64,000 nucleotides of DNA from Calothrix membranacea FACHB-236 (GCF_014696315.1 NZ_JACJPX010000011.1:1-64000); one strand, 5' to 3'; positions 20,209 through 30,043 are shown, counted from the stretch's first letter. The notes: generated by a model not told the origin, from the sequence alone. Numbers and translations are program-made.

Positions 20209-21132
20209 TCATCCTTCATCCTTGATGTAAGCTAAGGCAAAACGTTCAATTCCCTCCAAATCAGAGTGAATTTGAATATTTCTATAGCTACCGTGATTTT
20301 GCAAAATTTCTCCCACGCTATCGGCCTGTCCTGCCATCATCTCAATGAGCCACACGCCACCAGGCCGTAAATAACTAGGAGAGATTTCAATTAAATGGCG
20401 GATGCAATCTAAGCCATCAGTACCACCATCTAAAGCTAAATGAGGTTCATGGCGAATTACTTCTGGTTGTAGGGTAGGTAAGGTACTGGTAGGAATATAA
20501 GGCGGGTTCGATACCATACCACTAAACTGACCTTTCATCGGTGTCAGTGGCTCCCACCAGGAACCTTGATAAAACCTAATTCGGTCGGCAAATCCTAAAT
20601 TTTGAGCATTTGCCGCTGCGATCGCCAAAGCTTCAGGACTGTAATCAACGGCGTGAATAGTTGACTCTGGAAAGACATTTGCTAGTCCTAGAGCGATCGC
20701 TCCACTACCAGTACCTAAGTCCACCCAATGTCCTTGTTTTAACGATGGGATAGTCCCAGTAGTTGCACCTGCCGTTACAGCTAAATCAATTAAGCATTCT
20801 GTTTCTGGCCTGGGAATCAAAACTGCGCTCGATACGGCAATTTTAAATTGTCGCCAAGGTGTAACTCCTGCAATGTACTGTACTGGCAAGCGATCGTCTA
20901 ACCGCCTATGCCACAACTGGTCTAAATCCTCTAAAGACAACTTCAGTTGAATTTGAGGCCAATTTTTGTAAGATTCCAAACGTAGTGCTAAACGATCTAA
21001 ACCAGCGATTTCTTGTAGCAGCCAATCAACTTCTGCTACTGGAACATCTGTGGCGATCGCAGCTTGAATTGCCTTCTGTCGCCACTGCCAAAGTTGTAAA
21101 CCAGAAATTACTTTTGGCTGTGTATCCGTCAT
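20209..21132 (-). CDS. prmC: Release factor glutamine methyltransferase
   Basis: This 307-residue SAM-dependent enzyme methylates the Gln of the GGQ motif in release factors RF1 and RF2. It has an N-terminal helical domain (about 1-95), the SAM-binding loop LGTGSGAIALGLAN, and the catalytic NPPY motif in SNPPYIPT. The length is close to the family norm. It starts 9 bases after the tic22 stop codon, so the two genes share a transcript. The link between them is positional only, since their known roles differ. Confidence 0.94.
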   Translation of the reverse strand: MTDTQPKVISGLQLWQWRQKAIQAAIATDVPVAEVDWLLQEIAGLDRLALRLESYKNWPQIQLKLSLEDLDQLWHRRLDDRLPVQYIAGVTPWRQFKIAVSSAVLIPRPETECLIDLAVTAGATTGTIPSLKQGHWVDLGTGSGAIALGLANVFPESTIHAVDYSPEALAIAAANAQNLGFADRIRFYQGSWWEPLTPMKGQFSGMVSNPPYIPTSTLPTLQPEVIRHEPHLALDGGTDGLDCIRHLIEISPSYLRPGGVWLIEMMAGQADSVGEILQNHGSYRNIQIHSDLEGIERFALAYIKDEG

Positions 21133-21141
21133 GCTTTCAGG

Positions 21142-21978
21142 TTATCGAGGCTTGGGAGCCTGGGTATTATTCCGAGCAGGAGCCGCAGGGGCCTTCGGTG
21201 CATTGGCATTATTATCCCTAGGCAGGGTCTTGATATATTCTCTAGATTCGGCGGATGGTACTAAAACAACTTGATTGAGCCAAGGATCGTTTTTATCCTG
21301 CAATGTTTTAATCACTCCATCTACATCGATTACCTGAATATCAGCTTTGGGATATTTCGGCTTTACTTGGTTTAACAAACCCTGTGCGTCTTGTTTACTC
21401 AAAAACAAAGGAATTAATTGCTGATTGTCAGCGCTCAGTTTAATGGGTACATATCCTTGATCTGGTGCAAATCTCACCGCGAAAATAGGCACACTCTTAA
21501 ACTGATCTACCTTTTGCCCACTTTGACGTAGCAAGTCCATTGCCCCTTGAATTTCCTGATCTACAGGTTTAAAGGCAAATAAAAGACGATTGGGCTGATT
21601 TTTGCTTTGTTGTAATTGCTGATAAATTACCCCCAGAGGTACTGCTGTCACCTGGAGACTTTTGAGCATCTCTTGAATTTTCGGGTCTTTTTCTTTTGTA
21701 TTTCGCAAATCGTTGATAAATTTTTGAGCTTCTTGTCGGCTCAAATAAACTCCTGTCACTGAACCACCAGCTTTTTGGCCGTTTTGGTTTTCTGGTAAGG
21801 GACGGCTCAGGGGTAAACCTTTCTCGTTAGTGACTAAATATACAGGTACAGAATCTAACTTCTCTTTTATTTGCTGTTCTGACAATGCCAGCACTGGCAT
21901 ATTACCTGCAAAGACTGTTCCCAGGAGAGTACTACCAACTAGACCCAATGTTGCGCCCCAGCGAACCAATGATTTCAT
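21142..21978 (-). CDS. Tic22-like periplasmic protein
   Basis: This protein of about 278 residues has an N-terminal signal-like segment (GATLGLVGSTLLGTVF, likely cleavage near ALA). A Tic22 domain repeats the same fold twice, with VPVYLVTNEKGLPL and VYLSRQEAQKFINDL, then VPIFAVRFAPDQGYV and LFLSKQDAQGLLNQV. Cyanobacterial Tic22 is reported in the periplasm and thylakoid lumen and takes part in outer-membrane biogenesis. The tail is rich in Ala, Pro and Asn. The ATG at 21978 is chosen because GAGGAG lies just upstream. It forms an operon with prmC. Confidence 0.9.
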   Translation of the reverse strand: MKSLVRWGATLGLVGSTLLGTVFAGNMPVLALSEQQIKEKLDSVPVYLVTNEKGLPLSRPLPENQNGQKAGGSVTGVYLSRQEAQKFINDLRNTKEKDPKIQEMLKSLQVTAVPLGVIYQQLQQSKNQPNRLLFAFKPVDQEIQGAMDLLRQSGQKVDQFKSVPIFAVRFAPDQGYVPIKLSADNQQLIPLFLSKQDAQGLLNQVKPKYPKADIQVIDVDGVIKTLQDKNDPWLNQVVLVPSAESREYIKTLPRDNNANAPKAPAAPARNNTQAPKPR

Positions 21979-22587
21979 GACTACTCCTCGTGTCAACAAT
22001 TTAATTCATTCAAACAAACAGTTGGATTTGCACAGTACCAACTTGTTTTAGTTATATAGCAATCCCTTAAAAATGTGAAAAATTGCTGCTATCTATTGAA
22101 TGTGAATAGACAACGCTCAAAAAATAATATTCTCCAATAATTTGGGATTGCGAGAGGATCGGCTTCACTTATTAATCGTGCTTAAATGCTGCTTACTCAA
22201 TGTTAACCAGGCTATTTTTGCTCTTGGGCAGAAAATGCCGTAGATGCTTATTATATGGTGCGATCCAGACTGGATAAATTGCTCAAATTATTTCAGCGCT
22301 AAATGTCATTTGATTTTCTTTACCCTGCTATAAATGACGACATTATATAGTGAATCGTTCCAATTGCCTTTAATTTAAAATCTACTAGAATTTATCTAAA
22401 TATGTATAATATTCAGGCTCTAGATAATTAGCTCCTAAACTTACAATTTGTCTACAATCGCTCGCACAATAGCCTAAGGGCAGGAAAGATAAATTACGCT
22501 TCTCCGAAAAAATATCTAATTTAGTGACACATTTATTGGACAAAAACAAACCCCCTATTAACTATTGATTTTTTTTATTGAATAACT
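21979..22587. other. Intergenic, no gene seen
   Basis: About 600 bases of AT-rich sequence upstream of the Tic22 gene. I see no coding frame, tRNA or clear hairpin. Part of it should carry the tic22-prmC promoter. Confidence 0.4.
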
Positions 22588-22626
22588 AAAAAACCGCAGC
22601 TCTATTTTATAGAACTACGGTTTTTT
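22588..22626 (-). terminator. Strong terminator of tRNA-Pro
   Basis: AAAAAACCGCAG and CTACGGTTTTTT form a long, nearly perfect stem whose inner part (CTCTAT with ATAGA) extends it to an AT-rich loop. On the minus strand a T-run follows. It lies 15 bases past the tRNA 3' end and could work in both directions. Confidence 0.8.
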
Positions 22627-22641
22627 AAATCTCAGATTCAA

Positions 22642-22715
22642 TCGGGATGACAGGATTTGAACCTGCGGCATCCTGCTCCCAAAGCAGGCGCGCTACCAAG
22701 CTGCGCTACATCCCG
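22642..22715 (-). tRNA. tRNA-Pro (anticodon TGG)
   Basis: Read on the minus strand, a complete 74-base cloverleaf is present. It has a 7-bp acceptor stem (CGGGATG with CATCCCG), a GCGC D-stem, anticodon stem CCTGC/GCAGG with loop TTTGGGA (anticodon TGG, proline), T-loop TTCAAAT and discriminator A. No CCA is encoded. A strong terminator follows directly. Confidence 0.97.
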
Positions 22716-23049
22716 TTAACCAATCTGTTTTTCAGGTGTGCGATCGCACTCTGAATAAACAGCTTAACTATTGAACGCTCATCAATGACTTACTAGTCAA
22801 TTTATTTAGACGTTCAAAGCACTATGCTGATTATATCACACTAAGCAGATATTTGCTAACTTTTTTATGCATCTGCCAATAGTCTACATTTTATCAGCTT
22901 TTAGTACCCATAAATATAATTAGCGCCAATCAAGGTTAACCATCAAGGTACTTGCTGGCATCTCAAATCAACCTTTTAAAATTAATTTTTAGGAGATTTG
23001 CCTATATTAACTATATGAAAGTGGCAAGTCGGTTATTTCTCTAAAAGAT
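22716..23049. other. Promoter side of tRNA-Pro; no gene seen
   Basis: No gene is visible. TTGAACG at 22771-22777 is inverted as CGTTCAA at 22811-22817, which may be a regulatory element or chance. A HIP1-like site lies near 22740. Confidence 0.35.
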
Positions 23050-23577
23050 TTAGTGAGGATACCAGAACATACCTTTGATACCTTCTGGGTCAGCCATAAA
23101 ACCCATAGTCCGGTAAAAATCGACTACATGGGGGTCAGCAAAGAGAGTCACATTGCTAATCTCTTCGCTTCTCAGTTTTTTGAGGACATATTTCATCAAT
23201 GCTTTACCCAGTCCTTTACCTTGAAAGTCCGGATGAACTACCACATCCCAGATTGTGGCATTAAAAGCATGATCGGAAGTAGCGCGAGCAAAACCAATGA
23301 GCCGCCTTTGGTTTCCTCGTACCTGCCACATTGTGGCGACGAGAAAACTATGCTCAATAGCTTTTTTAACTTTTCGCAACGGACGACGCGACCAACCAAC
23401 AGCATCACAGAGTTCTTCGAGTTCATACAAGTCAATCTCTCGCTCTGTACTAAAGACGATGCGATCGCTATTGGGACTAGAGTTGCCCATAACATCCGCA
23501 CTCATCTCTTCAAAGGAACCTGTTCTGGTTGCCGCAGTAGATTCAGAAGTACTAAACCAAGTTTTCCAAAAACCCAT
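23050..23577 (-). CDS. GNAT family N-acetyltransferase, plastid NSI/SNAT-like
   Basis: This 175-residue protein has a polar N-terminal extension of about 45 residues before a GNAT domain. The acetyl-CoA loop is [15 protein letters not shown], with IWDVVVHP before it and [10 protein letters not shown] near the end. Cyanobacterial proteins of this type are the relatives of algal Ycf52 and of plant chloroplast acetyltransferases (NSI, SNAT), which acetylate proteins and serotonin. The substrate here is not shown by the sequence. It is a paralogue of the GNAT gene at 17718. It is monocistronic. Confidence 0.9.
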   Translation of the reverse strand: MGFWKTWFSTSESTAATRTGSFEEMSADVMGNSSPNSDRIVFSTEREIDLYELEELCDAVGWSRRPLRKVKKAIEHSFLVATMWQVRGNQRRLIGFARATSDHAFNATIWDVVVHPDFQGKGLGKALMKYVLKKLRSEEISNVTLFADPHVVDFYRTMGFMADPEGIKGMFWYPH

Positions 23578-24066
23578 GCCAACGCGGTTCGGGTAGTATA
23601 ACTGAATTGGTTACCACTCTAAAAAGTGGTGATTCACGTTTCACAAAGCCAGTACCATCTAGTATCCCTCACACTCAAGGTTGTTTTGGTGTTTTGCGGA
23701 TGCTCAATGGCAACACTCTGCTAGGGCGTGTTTCGCACCAATCATTTTCAACTTTAGCATTTTGTTGCAAAGCTAGGAGAAATTCACCAAAAGGGAAAGA
23801 TAAGTAGAGTGAATTTTATATAAGGATTAATGACTGAGTATGAGAAATGGAGAAATAATTAGTCGCCAGCGCCTATCTTTATATATATGGAGAAAAATTA
23901 TAGCTAACCGTATACTGCAACACTTGAGGCGTACTGACTTCTATCCAGCGCATTTACTCGTGGAGTTACTCAGTCCTTAGTGTCCATTGTTCATCTCTAA
24001 TTTCCTAGCTCCCAGTTCCTAGTCCTTAGTCTCTTGTTGACTTATCTTGCGAGTCTTACACCAAAG
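23578..24066. other. Intergenic between divergent GNAT and ACT genes
   Basis: No supported gene. A small hairpin (ACCACT-CTAAAA-AGTGGT) lies near 23611-23628. The rest should hold promoters in both directions and includes low-information cyanobacterial filler (CTAGCTCCCAGTTCCTAG). Confidence 0.4.
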
Positions 24067-24786
24067 ATGGCTTCTGGTTTAAAATCTTCCACACTTGAAC
24101 TTCTAAAGCGCTTTAACCGAGCGTTTCCCCAGTTTTATGAACAGTTTGTTAGTAGTGAAATTCAACTGCAAAATTTACGATTAGCCTACCGTCTCTATAA
24201 AACCAGACGCGCCGTAATCGAGCTAAAACCGGAAGGTAGTAAAAGTGCCCTGCATTTTGCCTACCGTAACCAGTCTTTTCTCCTCAGTGATATTTTTGGC
24301 GTACTGGCGGCTTATGGGCTAACAATTCACGGTTTAAGCTTATACGGTCAAATTCGAGTGCCGATGCTAGTTTTTATCAAACTGCTGGTGTCTCGCGGTA
24401 GCAAAGCTTTAACCGAAAAAACCGCTGATAATGTCTGTCGAGCAATTCGCGAGGCATTAGGGGGACGGTTTGAGGTAGAAGAAATGCTGGCTGTAGAATT
24501 CAACCTCGATAACGGCTTAGATTTAGTACAAACTGAATTTTATGTCGATCCAGTGTTTCATCTCCCTGCCCTAGTTATTGAGGCTGATAATCAACCGGGA
24601 TTATTCTACAAAGTCATGTACGCCATCTGGCAGGAAGACCTGTTGGTAGTCAACGCCAACTTACTCGTTTGGCGTGGGCGTACAAGACTGATTCTGTATT
24701 TGCTAGGCCCTAATGAAAGTCTCATCCCAGAATATTTAGGTCACAAAATTGCCGAAGGAGTCCGGCACCGATTATTAGGTAAATAA
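24067..24786 (+). CDS. ACT domain-containing protein
   Basis: This protein of about 239 residues probably has two ACT-like modules, one around residues 75-115 (DIFGVLAAYGLTIHGLSLYG) and one near the C-terminus (NQPGLFYKVMYAIWQEDLLV). The arrangement resembles the C-terminal regulatory part of GlnD, but no nucleotidyltransferase or HD domain is present. ACT domains sense amino acids or other small ligands. The ATG at 24067 (MASGLKSS) is preferred over an upstream TTG. No operon partner is evident. Function is unknown, and a regulatory role is inferred from the domain. Confidence 0.8.
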   Translation: MASGLKSSTLELLKRFNRAFPQFYEQFVSSEIQLQNLRLAYRLYKTRRAVIELKPEGSKSALHFAYRNQSFLLSDIFGVLAAYGLTIHGLSLYGQIRVPMLVFIKLLVSRGSKALTEKTADNVCRAIREALGGRFEVEEMLAVEFNLDNGLDLVQTEFYVDPVFHLPALVIEADNQPGLFYKVMYAIWQEDLLVVNANLLVWRGRTRLILYLLGPNESLIPEYLGHKIAEGVRHRLLGK

Positions 24787-24898
24787 ATTAAGAATTATTA
24801 ATTAAGCGCCAGAAAATTTTTCTCCCTTGGGCGTTTAGCCTTCATCCTGCTGTATTCCGTATTTAGTCGTACCCACCCTTGAAGGTACGATATTAAGT

Positions 24899-25807
24899 AT
24901 GGCAACCATCGAAATCTTGGGCGTTCCCCACGCATACGAATTAACAGCTCCCACCTCTTGCCCTCATACTTTAGTTTTTATCCACGGTTGGCTAAATAGC
25001 CGTGGATACTGGCAGCCTGTTGTTTCGCGGCTGTCATTAGATTTTCAGTGCTTGTCTTACGATTTACGGGGTTTTGGCGAATCGCAGTCCCAGCCAGAAA
25101 GGGATTTTGATCGAGAGCAAATTTCTGTAAATCTACTTCCCAGTCCCAGTAGTCCAGTTGGCTCAAGCTTCGATCCTCTATATACTCCATCTGCCTACGC
25201 TCAAGATTTAGCAGTACTGTTGCAGCAGCTAAATATTACTAGTGCTTGGCTGATTGGACACTCTTTAGGCGGTACGATCGCTCTTTGGGCAGCAGCACAG
25301 ATACCTGATTGTATTCAGGGAGTCGTCTGTATTAATGCTGGTGGTGGTATTTATCTCAAGGAATCCTTTGAGCAGTTTCGTTCGGCTGGACAGCGATTTT
25401 TACAGATGCGTCCTCGCTGGCTATCACAAATACCTTGGATTGATTTGCTGTTTACTAGAGCCAGTGTAGCGCGCCCTTTGGAACGTTATTGGGCACGTCA
25501 GCGAGTTATTGATTTTGTCGTAGCCGATCCAGAAGCAGCTTTGGGATCGCTGTTAGATTCCACAACAGAAGAAGAAGTTAACCGCTTACCACAATTAGTC
25601 TCCCAACTGAAGCAGCCAGTTTATTTTTTAACGGGAACCAATGACAAAGTTATGGAACCCAAGTATGTTCGCCATCTAGCTAGCTTTCATAGGCTATTCC
25701 AATACTCTGGAGACAATGTCATTGAAATTCCTGATTGCGGTCATTTGGCAATGTTAGAACAGCCAGACGCGGTGGCTAGTAATATTAGGTCGATAGTTGA
25801 AGCCTAG
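24899..25807 (+). CDS. Alpha/beta hydrolase
   Basis: This 302-residue alpha/beta-hydrolase-fold protein has an oxyanion region HGWLNSRGYW, the nucleophile elbow IGHSLGGT (catalytic Ser), an acid in GTNDKVM and a histidine in PDCGHLAML. There is no signal peptide, so it is probably cytoplasmic or membrane-associated. The lid region between about residues 150 and 215 is basic and aromatic. Relatives include haloperoxidase-like esterases and thylakoid-linked hydrolases of unknown substrate. It lies 112 bp after the ACT gene on the same strand and faces tsaD tail to tail. Confidence 0.9.
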   Translation: MATIEILGVPHAYELTAPTSCPHTLVFIHGWLNSRGYWQPVVSRLSLDFQCLSYDLRGFGESQSQPERDFDREQISVNLLPSPSSPVGSSFDPLYTPSAYAQDLAVLLQQLNITSAWLIGHSLGGTIALWAAAQIPDCIQGVVCINAGGGIYLKESFEQFRSAGQRFLQMRPRWLSQIPWIDLLFTRASVARPLERYWARQRVIDFVVADPEAALGSLLDSTTEEEVNRLPQLVSQLKQPVYFLTGTNDKVMEPKYVRHLASFHRLFQYSGDNVIEIPDCGHLAMLEQPDAVASNIRSIVEA

Positions 25808-25880
25808 AGATGAGGTCGCAGGGGAACAGAGGAAGCAGGAGAGCAATAACTTATACCCAATGCCCAATGCCCCATGCCCT

Positions 25881-26927
25881 CTAACTGTTTTGATACAACT
25901 TCATCACCTGAGCCAGCGATAACCTAGATTCTACGCCCAGCGTCATGGGAGAGGTATGCCCTCGCGATAAATGTTCGGCGGCGGCACAGGCAATCATAGC
26001 AGCGTTATCGGTACAAAATTTTAAGGGCGGGAAGAGGACGCGCAAGTTATGCTCGGTAGCAGCAGCTTGTAAGTTCTTTCTCAATCCGCTGTTAGCCGCT
26101 ACACCTCCACCCACAGCAATTGTACTGAGCCCATAATCTAAGGCACAGGCGATCGCTCTTTTGGTAAGCGATCGCGCTACAGTTTCTTGAAAGCTGGCTG
26201 CAACATCGGGGATAGGGATGGGAGTATTATTCTTCTCTAGTTGCTGCACTAATCGCAGTACAGCCGTCTTCAAGCCACTAAAACTGCCGTCATAGCGATG
26301 ATATCCCCCGCCAGGGAGGGAAACTTTACCTTCTGGCAAAGCAAAGGCGTGGGGATTGCCTGTTTGTGCCAATTTATCAATAACAGGCCCTCCTGGATAA
26401 CCCAGCTTTAGCAACCGCGCTATTTTGTCAAAAGCTTCTCCTGCCGCATCATCACGGGTTTCTCCTAGGGTTTCGTACTTACCACAATCCTTGACATAAA
26501 TCAAGCTTGTATGTCCTCCCGAAACGAGTAAGCTAAGGAAAGGGGGATTTAAAGTTGGCTCGCTCAAGTAAGTTGCGTAAATGTGGCCTTCGAGATGATG
26601 AACTCCCAAGAATGGCTTTTTTTGGATTATTGCTAAAGTTTTGGCAGCAGTTAACCCGACCAACAGCGCGCCGACAAGCCCAGGAGCGCAGGTGGCAGCT
26701 ATGCCATCAATTTGCTCCCAGCTTAACTGGCTTTGCTCTAAGGCTTGAGCGATCGCCCAATTGATCGTTTCTAAGTGCTGGCGAGATGCTACCTCTGGTA
26801 CTACTCCGCCATACTGCTGATGGATGGGAATTTGAGAAGCTATGATGCTGCTACAAACTTGACGATTGTTAACAATTGCTACGGCAGTTTCATCGCAGCT
26901 AGTTTCGATTGCTAAAACGGTTGCCAT
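25881..26927 (-). CDS. tsaD: tRNA N6-adenosine threonylcarbamoyltransferase TsaD
   Basis: This 348-residue ASKHA-fold protein transfers the threonylcarbamoyl group to A37 of tRNAs to complete t6A, working with TsaB and TsaE in bacteria. The N-terminal [14 protein letters not shown], the metal-binding histidines in HHLEGHIYA, and [11 protein letters not shown] are family hallmarks. Length is typical. The gene diverges from psaF across 292 bases. With tsaC at 19400, two of the enzymes of this pathway lie within 8 kb but not in one operon. Confidence 0.96.
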   Translation of the reverse strand: MATVLAIETSCDETAVAIVNNRQVCSSIIASQIPIHQQYGGVVPEVASRQHLETINWAIAQALEQSQLSWEQIDGIAATCAPGLVGALLVGLTAAKTLAIIQKKPFLGVHHLEGHIYATYLSEPTLNPPFLSLLVSGGHTSLIYVKDCGKYETLGETRDDAAGEAFDKIARLLKLGYPGGPVIDKLAQTGNPHAFALPEGKVSLPGGGYHRYDGSFSGLKTAVLRLVQQLEKNNTPIPIPDVAASFQETVARSLTKRAIACALDYGLSTIAVGGGVAANSGLRKNLQAAATEHNLRVLFPPLKFCTDNAAMIACAAAEHLSRGHTSPMTLGVESRLSLAQVMKLYQNS

Positions 26928-27219
26928 TGCTACACAAGAATTATGAGTATTGAATGGGGAGTCTAGAGTCCTGGGTTTTGGCGTTCATTTTTCAGCCATG
27001 AATTTGCTCAAATATTACGAAATTTTACTTGGCATTTGGCACGCTGAACTCAGAACTCGATAGAAACTTAATTGAGAAGCTTTAACTTTTATTTACTTAA
27101 ACTTTACTCGGTTCCCAGGCAAGAGTATGATGACTTGCTAGTTATCTAAATAAAGACTGTACAAGCCGCTTCGTTTTGTACAAAAAACTTTTTGTTTTGT
27201 AATAAAAGGAAACAACTCC

Positions 27220-27714
27220 ATGCGACGATTGTTTGCTTTGGCTTTAGCGATTTGTCTTTGGTTCAATTTTGCCCCACCCGCGAAGGCGCTGGGGGCTGAT
27301 CTGAAACCATGTGCAGACACTCCCGCTTTTCAAGAGCTAGCAAGAAATGCCCGTAATACAACCGCTGATCCCCAATCTGGGCAAAAACGCTTTGAGCGTT
27401 ATGCTCAGGAATTGTGTGGGCCTGAGGGTTACCCCCATTTGATTGTTGATGGTCGTCTCGATAAAGCAGGTGACTTTTTAATACCCAGCATTCTTTTCCT
27501 TTACATTGCTGGTTGGATCGGCTGGGTAGGTCGCGCTTATTTGCAAGCTATCAAAAAAGACTCCAACACCGAACAAAAAGAAATCCAAATCGACCTTGGT
27601 TTGGCACTACCAATTATGGCAACAGGCTTTGCTTGGCCTGCAGCTGCTATCAAGGAATTACTCTCTGGTGAATTAACCGCTAAGGATACAGAAATCCCTA
27701 TTTCCCCACGCTAA
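27220..27714 (+). CDS. psaF: Photosystem I reaction centre subunit III (plastocyanin/cytochrome c6 docking)
   Basis: PsaF sits at the lumenal edge of photosystem I. This 164-residue precursor has a signal peptide ([17 protein letters not shown], cleavage near AKA). The mature N-terminal domain has the Cys pair (KPCADT and [11 protein letters not shown]), followed by membrane segment [20 protein letters not shown] and a second hydrophobic stretch. AAAGGAAAC precedes the ATG. psaJ follows after 39 bases, forming the usual psaFJ operon. The divergent 292-base gap from tsaD should hold a light-regulated promoter, but I could not assign an HLR1 element. Confidence 0.97.
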   Translation: MRRLFALALAICLWFNFAPPAKALGADLKPCADTPAFQELARNARNTTADPQSGQKRFERYAQELCGPEGYPHLIVDGRLDKAGDFLIPSILFLYIAGWIGWVGRAYLQAIKKDSNTEQKEIQIDLGLALPIMATGFAWPAAAIKELLSGELTAKDTEIPISPR

Positions 27715-27753
27715 TTCATCACCACTCATTAACTTGTTTAGGAGACTAAATTC

Positions 27754-27903
27754 ATGGCAGACAAAGGCGATAGCTCATCTTATCTGATTAAGTTTATTTC
27801 CACGGCACCTGTAGCAGCTACCTTGTGGTTGACAATTACAGCCGGGATTTTAATCGAATTTAACCGCTTTTTTCCCGACCTACTTTTCCATCCATTACCA
27901 TAA
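27754..27903 (+). CDS. psaJ: Photosystem I reaction centre subunit IX
   Basis: This 49-residue single-helix protein (TM about residues 16-36, [20 protein letters not shown]) lies next to PsaF in photosystem I and helps to hold it. The start is supported by TTAGGAGA upstream. The length and the [14 protein letters not shown] end are typical of PsaJ. It follows psaF by 39 bases in the same operon. A perfect 17-bp hairpin follows downstream. Confidence 0.95.
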   Translation: MADKGDSSSYLIKFISTAPVAATLWLTITAGILIEFNRFFPDLLFHPLP

Positions 27904-28009
27904 ATTGAAGACGGTATTTTCAAAATTTGAATTTGTTGTCTTCAGTCTTATATTCTGTAGTTATATACTTCAACCTAATTGGGTGAAAATATAACTACAA
28001 TAGGCGTTA

Positions 28010-28062
28010 TCAATAAATGAAACTCGTAATGCTGTCAACAGGTTGCGAGTTTCATTTATTGA
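28010..28062 (+). terminator. Long perfect hairpin after psaFJ
   Basis: A perfect 17-bp inverted repeat (28010-28026 against 28046-28062, beginning TCAATAAATGAAACTCG) has a 19-base loop and lies 107 bases after psaJ. It lacks a T-run, so it may be an mRNA-stabilising 3' structure as well as a terminator. It separates psaFJ from psaL. Confidence 0.65.
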
Positions 28063-28169
28063 AATTAGCTAAATTAATTTTTCTAAACTTATCTGCCAAA
28101 AATCACCATTAGATACAATTATTATTAATATAAAACTGCCACAATTCTAAATTTAGAGGCAACTAAAAT

Positions 28170-28685
28170 ATGCAAGCAGTAGATGCATCCAAAAATAATC
28201 CCAGCGATCCTAGAAATCGTGAGGTTGTTTTTCCCGCAGGACGCGATCCACAAATAGGCAACCTAGAAACGCCAGTTAATTCTTCTCCCTTAGTGAAGTG
28301 GTTTATTGGTAACTTACCCGCATATCGCCCTGGCCTCACTCCTTTTAGACGTGGGCTAGAAGTTGGTATGGCTCATGGTTACTGGTTATTTGGCCCCTTT
28401 GCTAAATTAGGCCCATTACGGAATACGCCTAGTGCTAACTTAGCTGGTTTACTCGGAGCAGTCGGCTTGGTTGTACTTCTAACCGCTGCTTTGTCTTTGT
28501 ATTCTCACAGCAATCCTCCCAAAGCACTTGCTAGCGTTACCACTGGTAATCCTCCAGATGCTTTTACTAGCAATGAAGGCTGGAACAACTTTGCCAGTGC
28601 TTTCTTAATTGGTGGTATTGGTGGTGCAGTAGTTGCTTACTTCTTAACAATTAATTTGGCACTCATTCAAGGTCTAGTAGGTTAA
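28170..28685 (+). CDS. psaL: Photosystem I reaction centre subunit XI
   Basis: PsaL connects monomers in photosystem I trimers, or tetramers in many heterocyst-forming species. This 171-residue protein has a soluble N-terminal part and three membrane helices, including GLLGAVGLVVLLTAALSLY and FLIGGIGGAVVAYFLTINL. Family features include RGLEVGMAHGYWLFGPF. It has its own start region after the psaJ hairpin, 266 bases from psaJ. No psaI frame is visible in that gap. Two hairpins follow the gene. Confidence 0.97.
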   Translation: MQAVDASKNNPSDPRNREVVFPAGRDPQIGNLETPVNSSPLVKWFIGNLPAYRPGLTPFRRGLEVGMAHGYWLFGPFAKLGPLRNTPSANLAGLLGAVGLVVLLTAALSLYSHSNPPKALASVTTGNPPDAFTSNEGWNNFASAFLIGGIGGAVVAYFLTINLALIQGLVG

Positions 28686-28854
28686 ATTTATCTGTTGTCA
28701 TCCCAGCAATTGCTGTGGTGGATGAGAGCAAGCATAGGGCATAGGGCATAGGGTATGGGGTATGAGATATGAGACAAATATCAATGCCCTGTTCTCTATG
28801 CCCCAAGTATTTTGCTAACTGTTTATGCCATCATCCAAATGGAATGAACAAGCT

Positions 28855-28888
28855 AGCAATCCTATTTCACAACTGAAATAGGATTGCT
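28855..28888 (+). terminator. Perfect hairpin downstream of psaL
   Basis: A 14-bp perfect inverted repeat (AGCAATCCTATTTC with GAAATAGGATTGCT) and a 6-base loop. No T-run follows. It lies about 170 bases after psaL and precedes a second, T-tailed hairpin. Confidence 0.5.
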
Positions 28889-28920
28889 ATAGATTGCTGC
28901 CTAAGTTTAATTCAGCCACA

Positions 28921-28966
28921 AAGGACAGATAGAAACAGTCAAGTTGTTCTATCTGTCCTTTTTTTG
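28921..28966 (+). terminator. Rho-independent terminator after psaL
   Basis: AAGGACAGATAGAA and TTCTATCTGTCCTT form a 14-bp stem followed by a run of T (TTTTTTT). It is the clearest terminator in the window. It could also stop gmk transcription from the other strand, because gmk ends at 29009. Confidence 0.8.
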
Positions 28967-29008
28967 GTTAACTTTCACACCGCTCAAGCTGGGAATAAAA
29001 ATGCCAAA

Positions 29009-29608
29009 TTACCCGAATAAATTTGCTTCTAGTGCATTTAAAGCGGTTTCAAAATCGTCATTAACGATTTGAAGATCAAATTCATCTGCTGCTTGAATTT
29101 CTTCTTGAGCGCGGCGCAGACGACGAGCGATCGCTTCTTCAGAATCTTGAGCGCGACCACGTATCCGCTTTTCCAGTTCATCAAAGGAAGGTGGCAATAT
29201 AAAAATGCTATGGACACTAGGGAAAGAAGCACGAATTTGTCTTGCTCCTTCCAACTCAATTTCTAGTACCACTAACTTTCCACAATTGACCTGGTTAAGC
29301 ACTACTTCACGGGGTGTTCCGTAGTAATTACCAGCAAATTCTGCCCATTCCAAGAATTCGCCTTGGGCCACTAATTGTTCAAACTTGCTACGGCTAACAA
29401 AATAATAATTTTTGCCGTTGATTTCCCCAGGACGAGGAGAACGAGTCGTCATGGATACGGAGTAATAAAGTTCCGGATGACGTTGCAAAAGTACACGCAT
29501 TAAAGTACCTTTGCCAACTCCACTGGGACCAGTTAAAACAATCAGCCGACCATGAGGCGGGCATTCTTTAGTAGTAGCAGCACTCTGGATGGGTAGAACT
29601 TGCATCAT
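29009..29608 (-). CDS. gmk: Guanylate kinase
   Basis: This 199-residue enzyme phosphorylates GMP to GDP with ATP. It has the P-loop [17 protein letters not shown], the GMP-binding segment [19 protein letters not shown], and [15 protein letters not shown]. The length is normal, with a short N-terminal extension. In cyanobacteria gmk commonly follows remA, as here, with 168 bases between. The gene converges on psaL with two hairpins in the gap. Confidence 0.96.
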   Translation of the reverse strand: MMQVLPIQSAATTKECPPHGRLIVLTGPSGVGKGTLMRVLLQRHPELYYSVSMTTRSPRPGEINGKNYYFVSRSKFEQLVAQGEFLEWAEFAGNYYGTPREVVLNQVNCGKLVVLEIELEGARQIRASFPSVHSIFILPPSFDELEKRIRGRAQDSEEAIARRLRRAQEEIQAADEFDLQIVNDDFETALNALEANLFG

Positions 29609-29776
29609 CCGCTAAACCTGTGAATTAATCGATAGACGTGATTTCTTAGTCTAGTATTCGTTAACTTGTAACTTTCGACTAAAAAATTAGTAACAGGGGT
29701 CACATAAAATATCGTCTAATTCACATAGTACTGCCGATGTGGTGCAAATAGGGTAGGGCTATTAGCCCACCCTAAT

Positions 29777-30043
29777 TTAATTTTCTACATTTTGATGTTC
29801 GCGGGAAATGACGAAGCGATTCGCTACAGTTTCCGGTTGAATCGCTGACAAAATGACATGGCTGGAATCAGTAATAATCACAGCTCTCGTCCTACGTCCA
29901 TAGGTTGCGTCAATCAGTTGACCTCTGTCGCGGGCATCAGTAATGATCCGCTTAATCGGTGCAGACTCTGGACTAACAATGGCAACTACGCGGTTGGCAG
30001 ATACGATGTTGCCAAAACCTATATTAATTAGTTGAATTTCCAT
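29777..30043 (-). CDS. remA: RemA-like DNA-binding regulator (DUF370)
   Basis: This 88-residue protein matches the RemA/YlzA (DUF370) family: [20 protein letters not shown] followed by [20 protein letters not shown] and [13 protein letters not shown]. In Bacillus RemA is a DNA-binding activator of matrix and osmoprotection genes that forms large oligomeric rings. The role in cyanobacteria is not established. Its place directly upstream of gmk is conserved across distant bacteria. The following 500 bases upstream have no gene. Confidence 0.88.
   Translation of the reverse strand: MEIQLINIGFGNIVSANRVVAIVSPESAPIKRIITDARDRGQLIDATYGRRTRAVIITDSSHVILSAIQPETVANRFVISREHQNVEN

Noticed and set aside
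27904-28169. Search for psaI between psaJ and psaL
   Set aside because: No short frame with a single membrane helix and a PsaI-like sequence was found.
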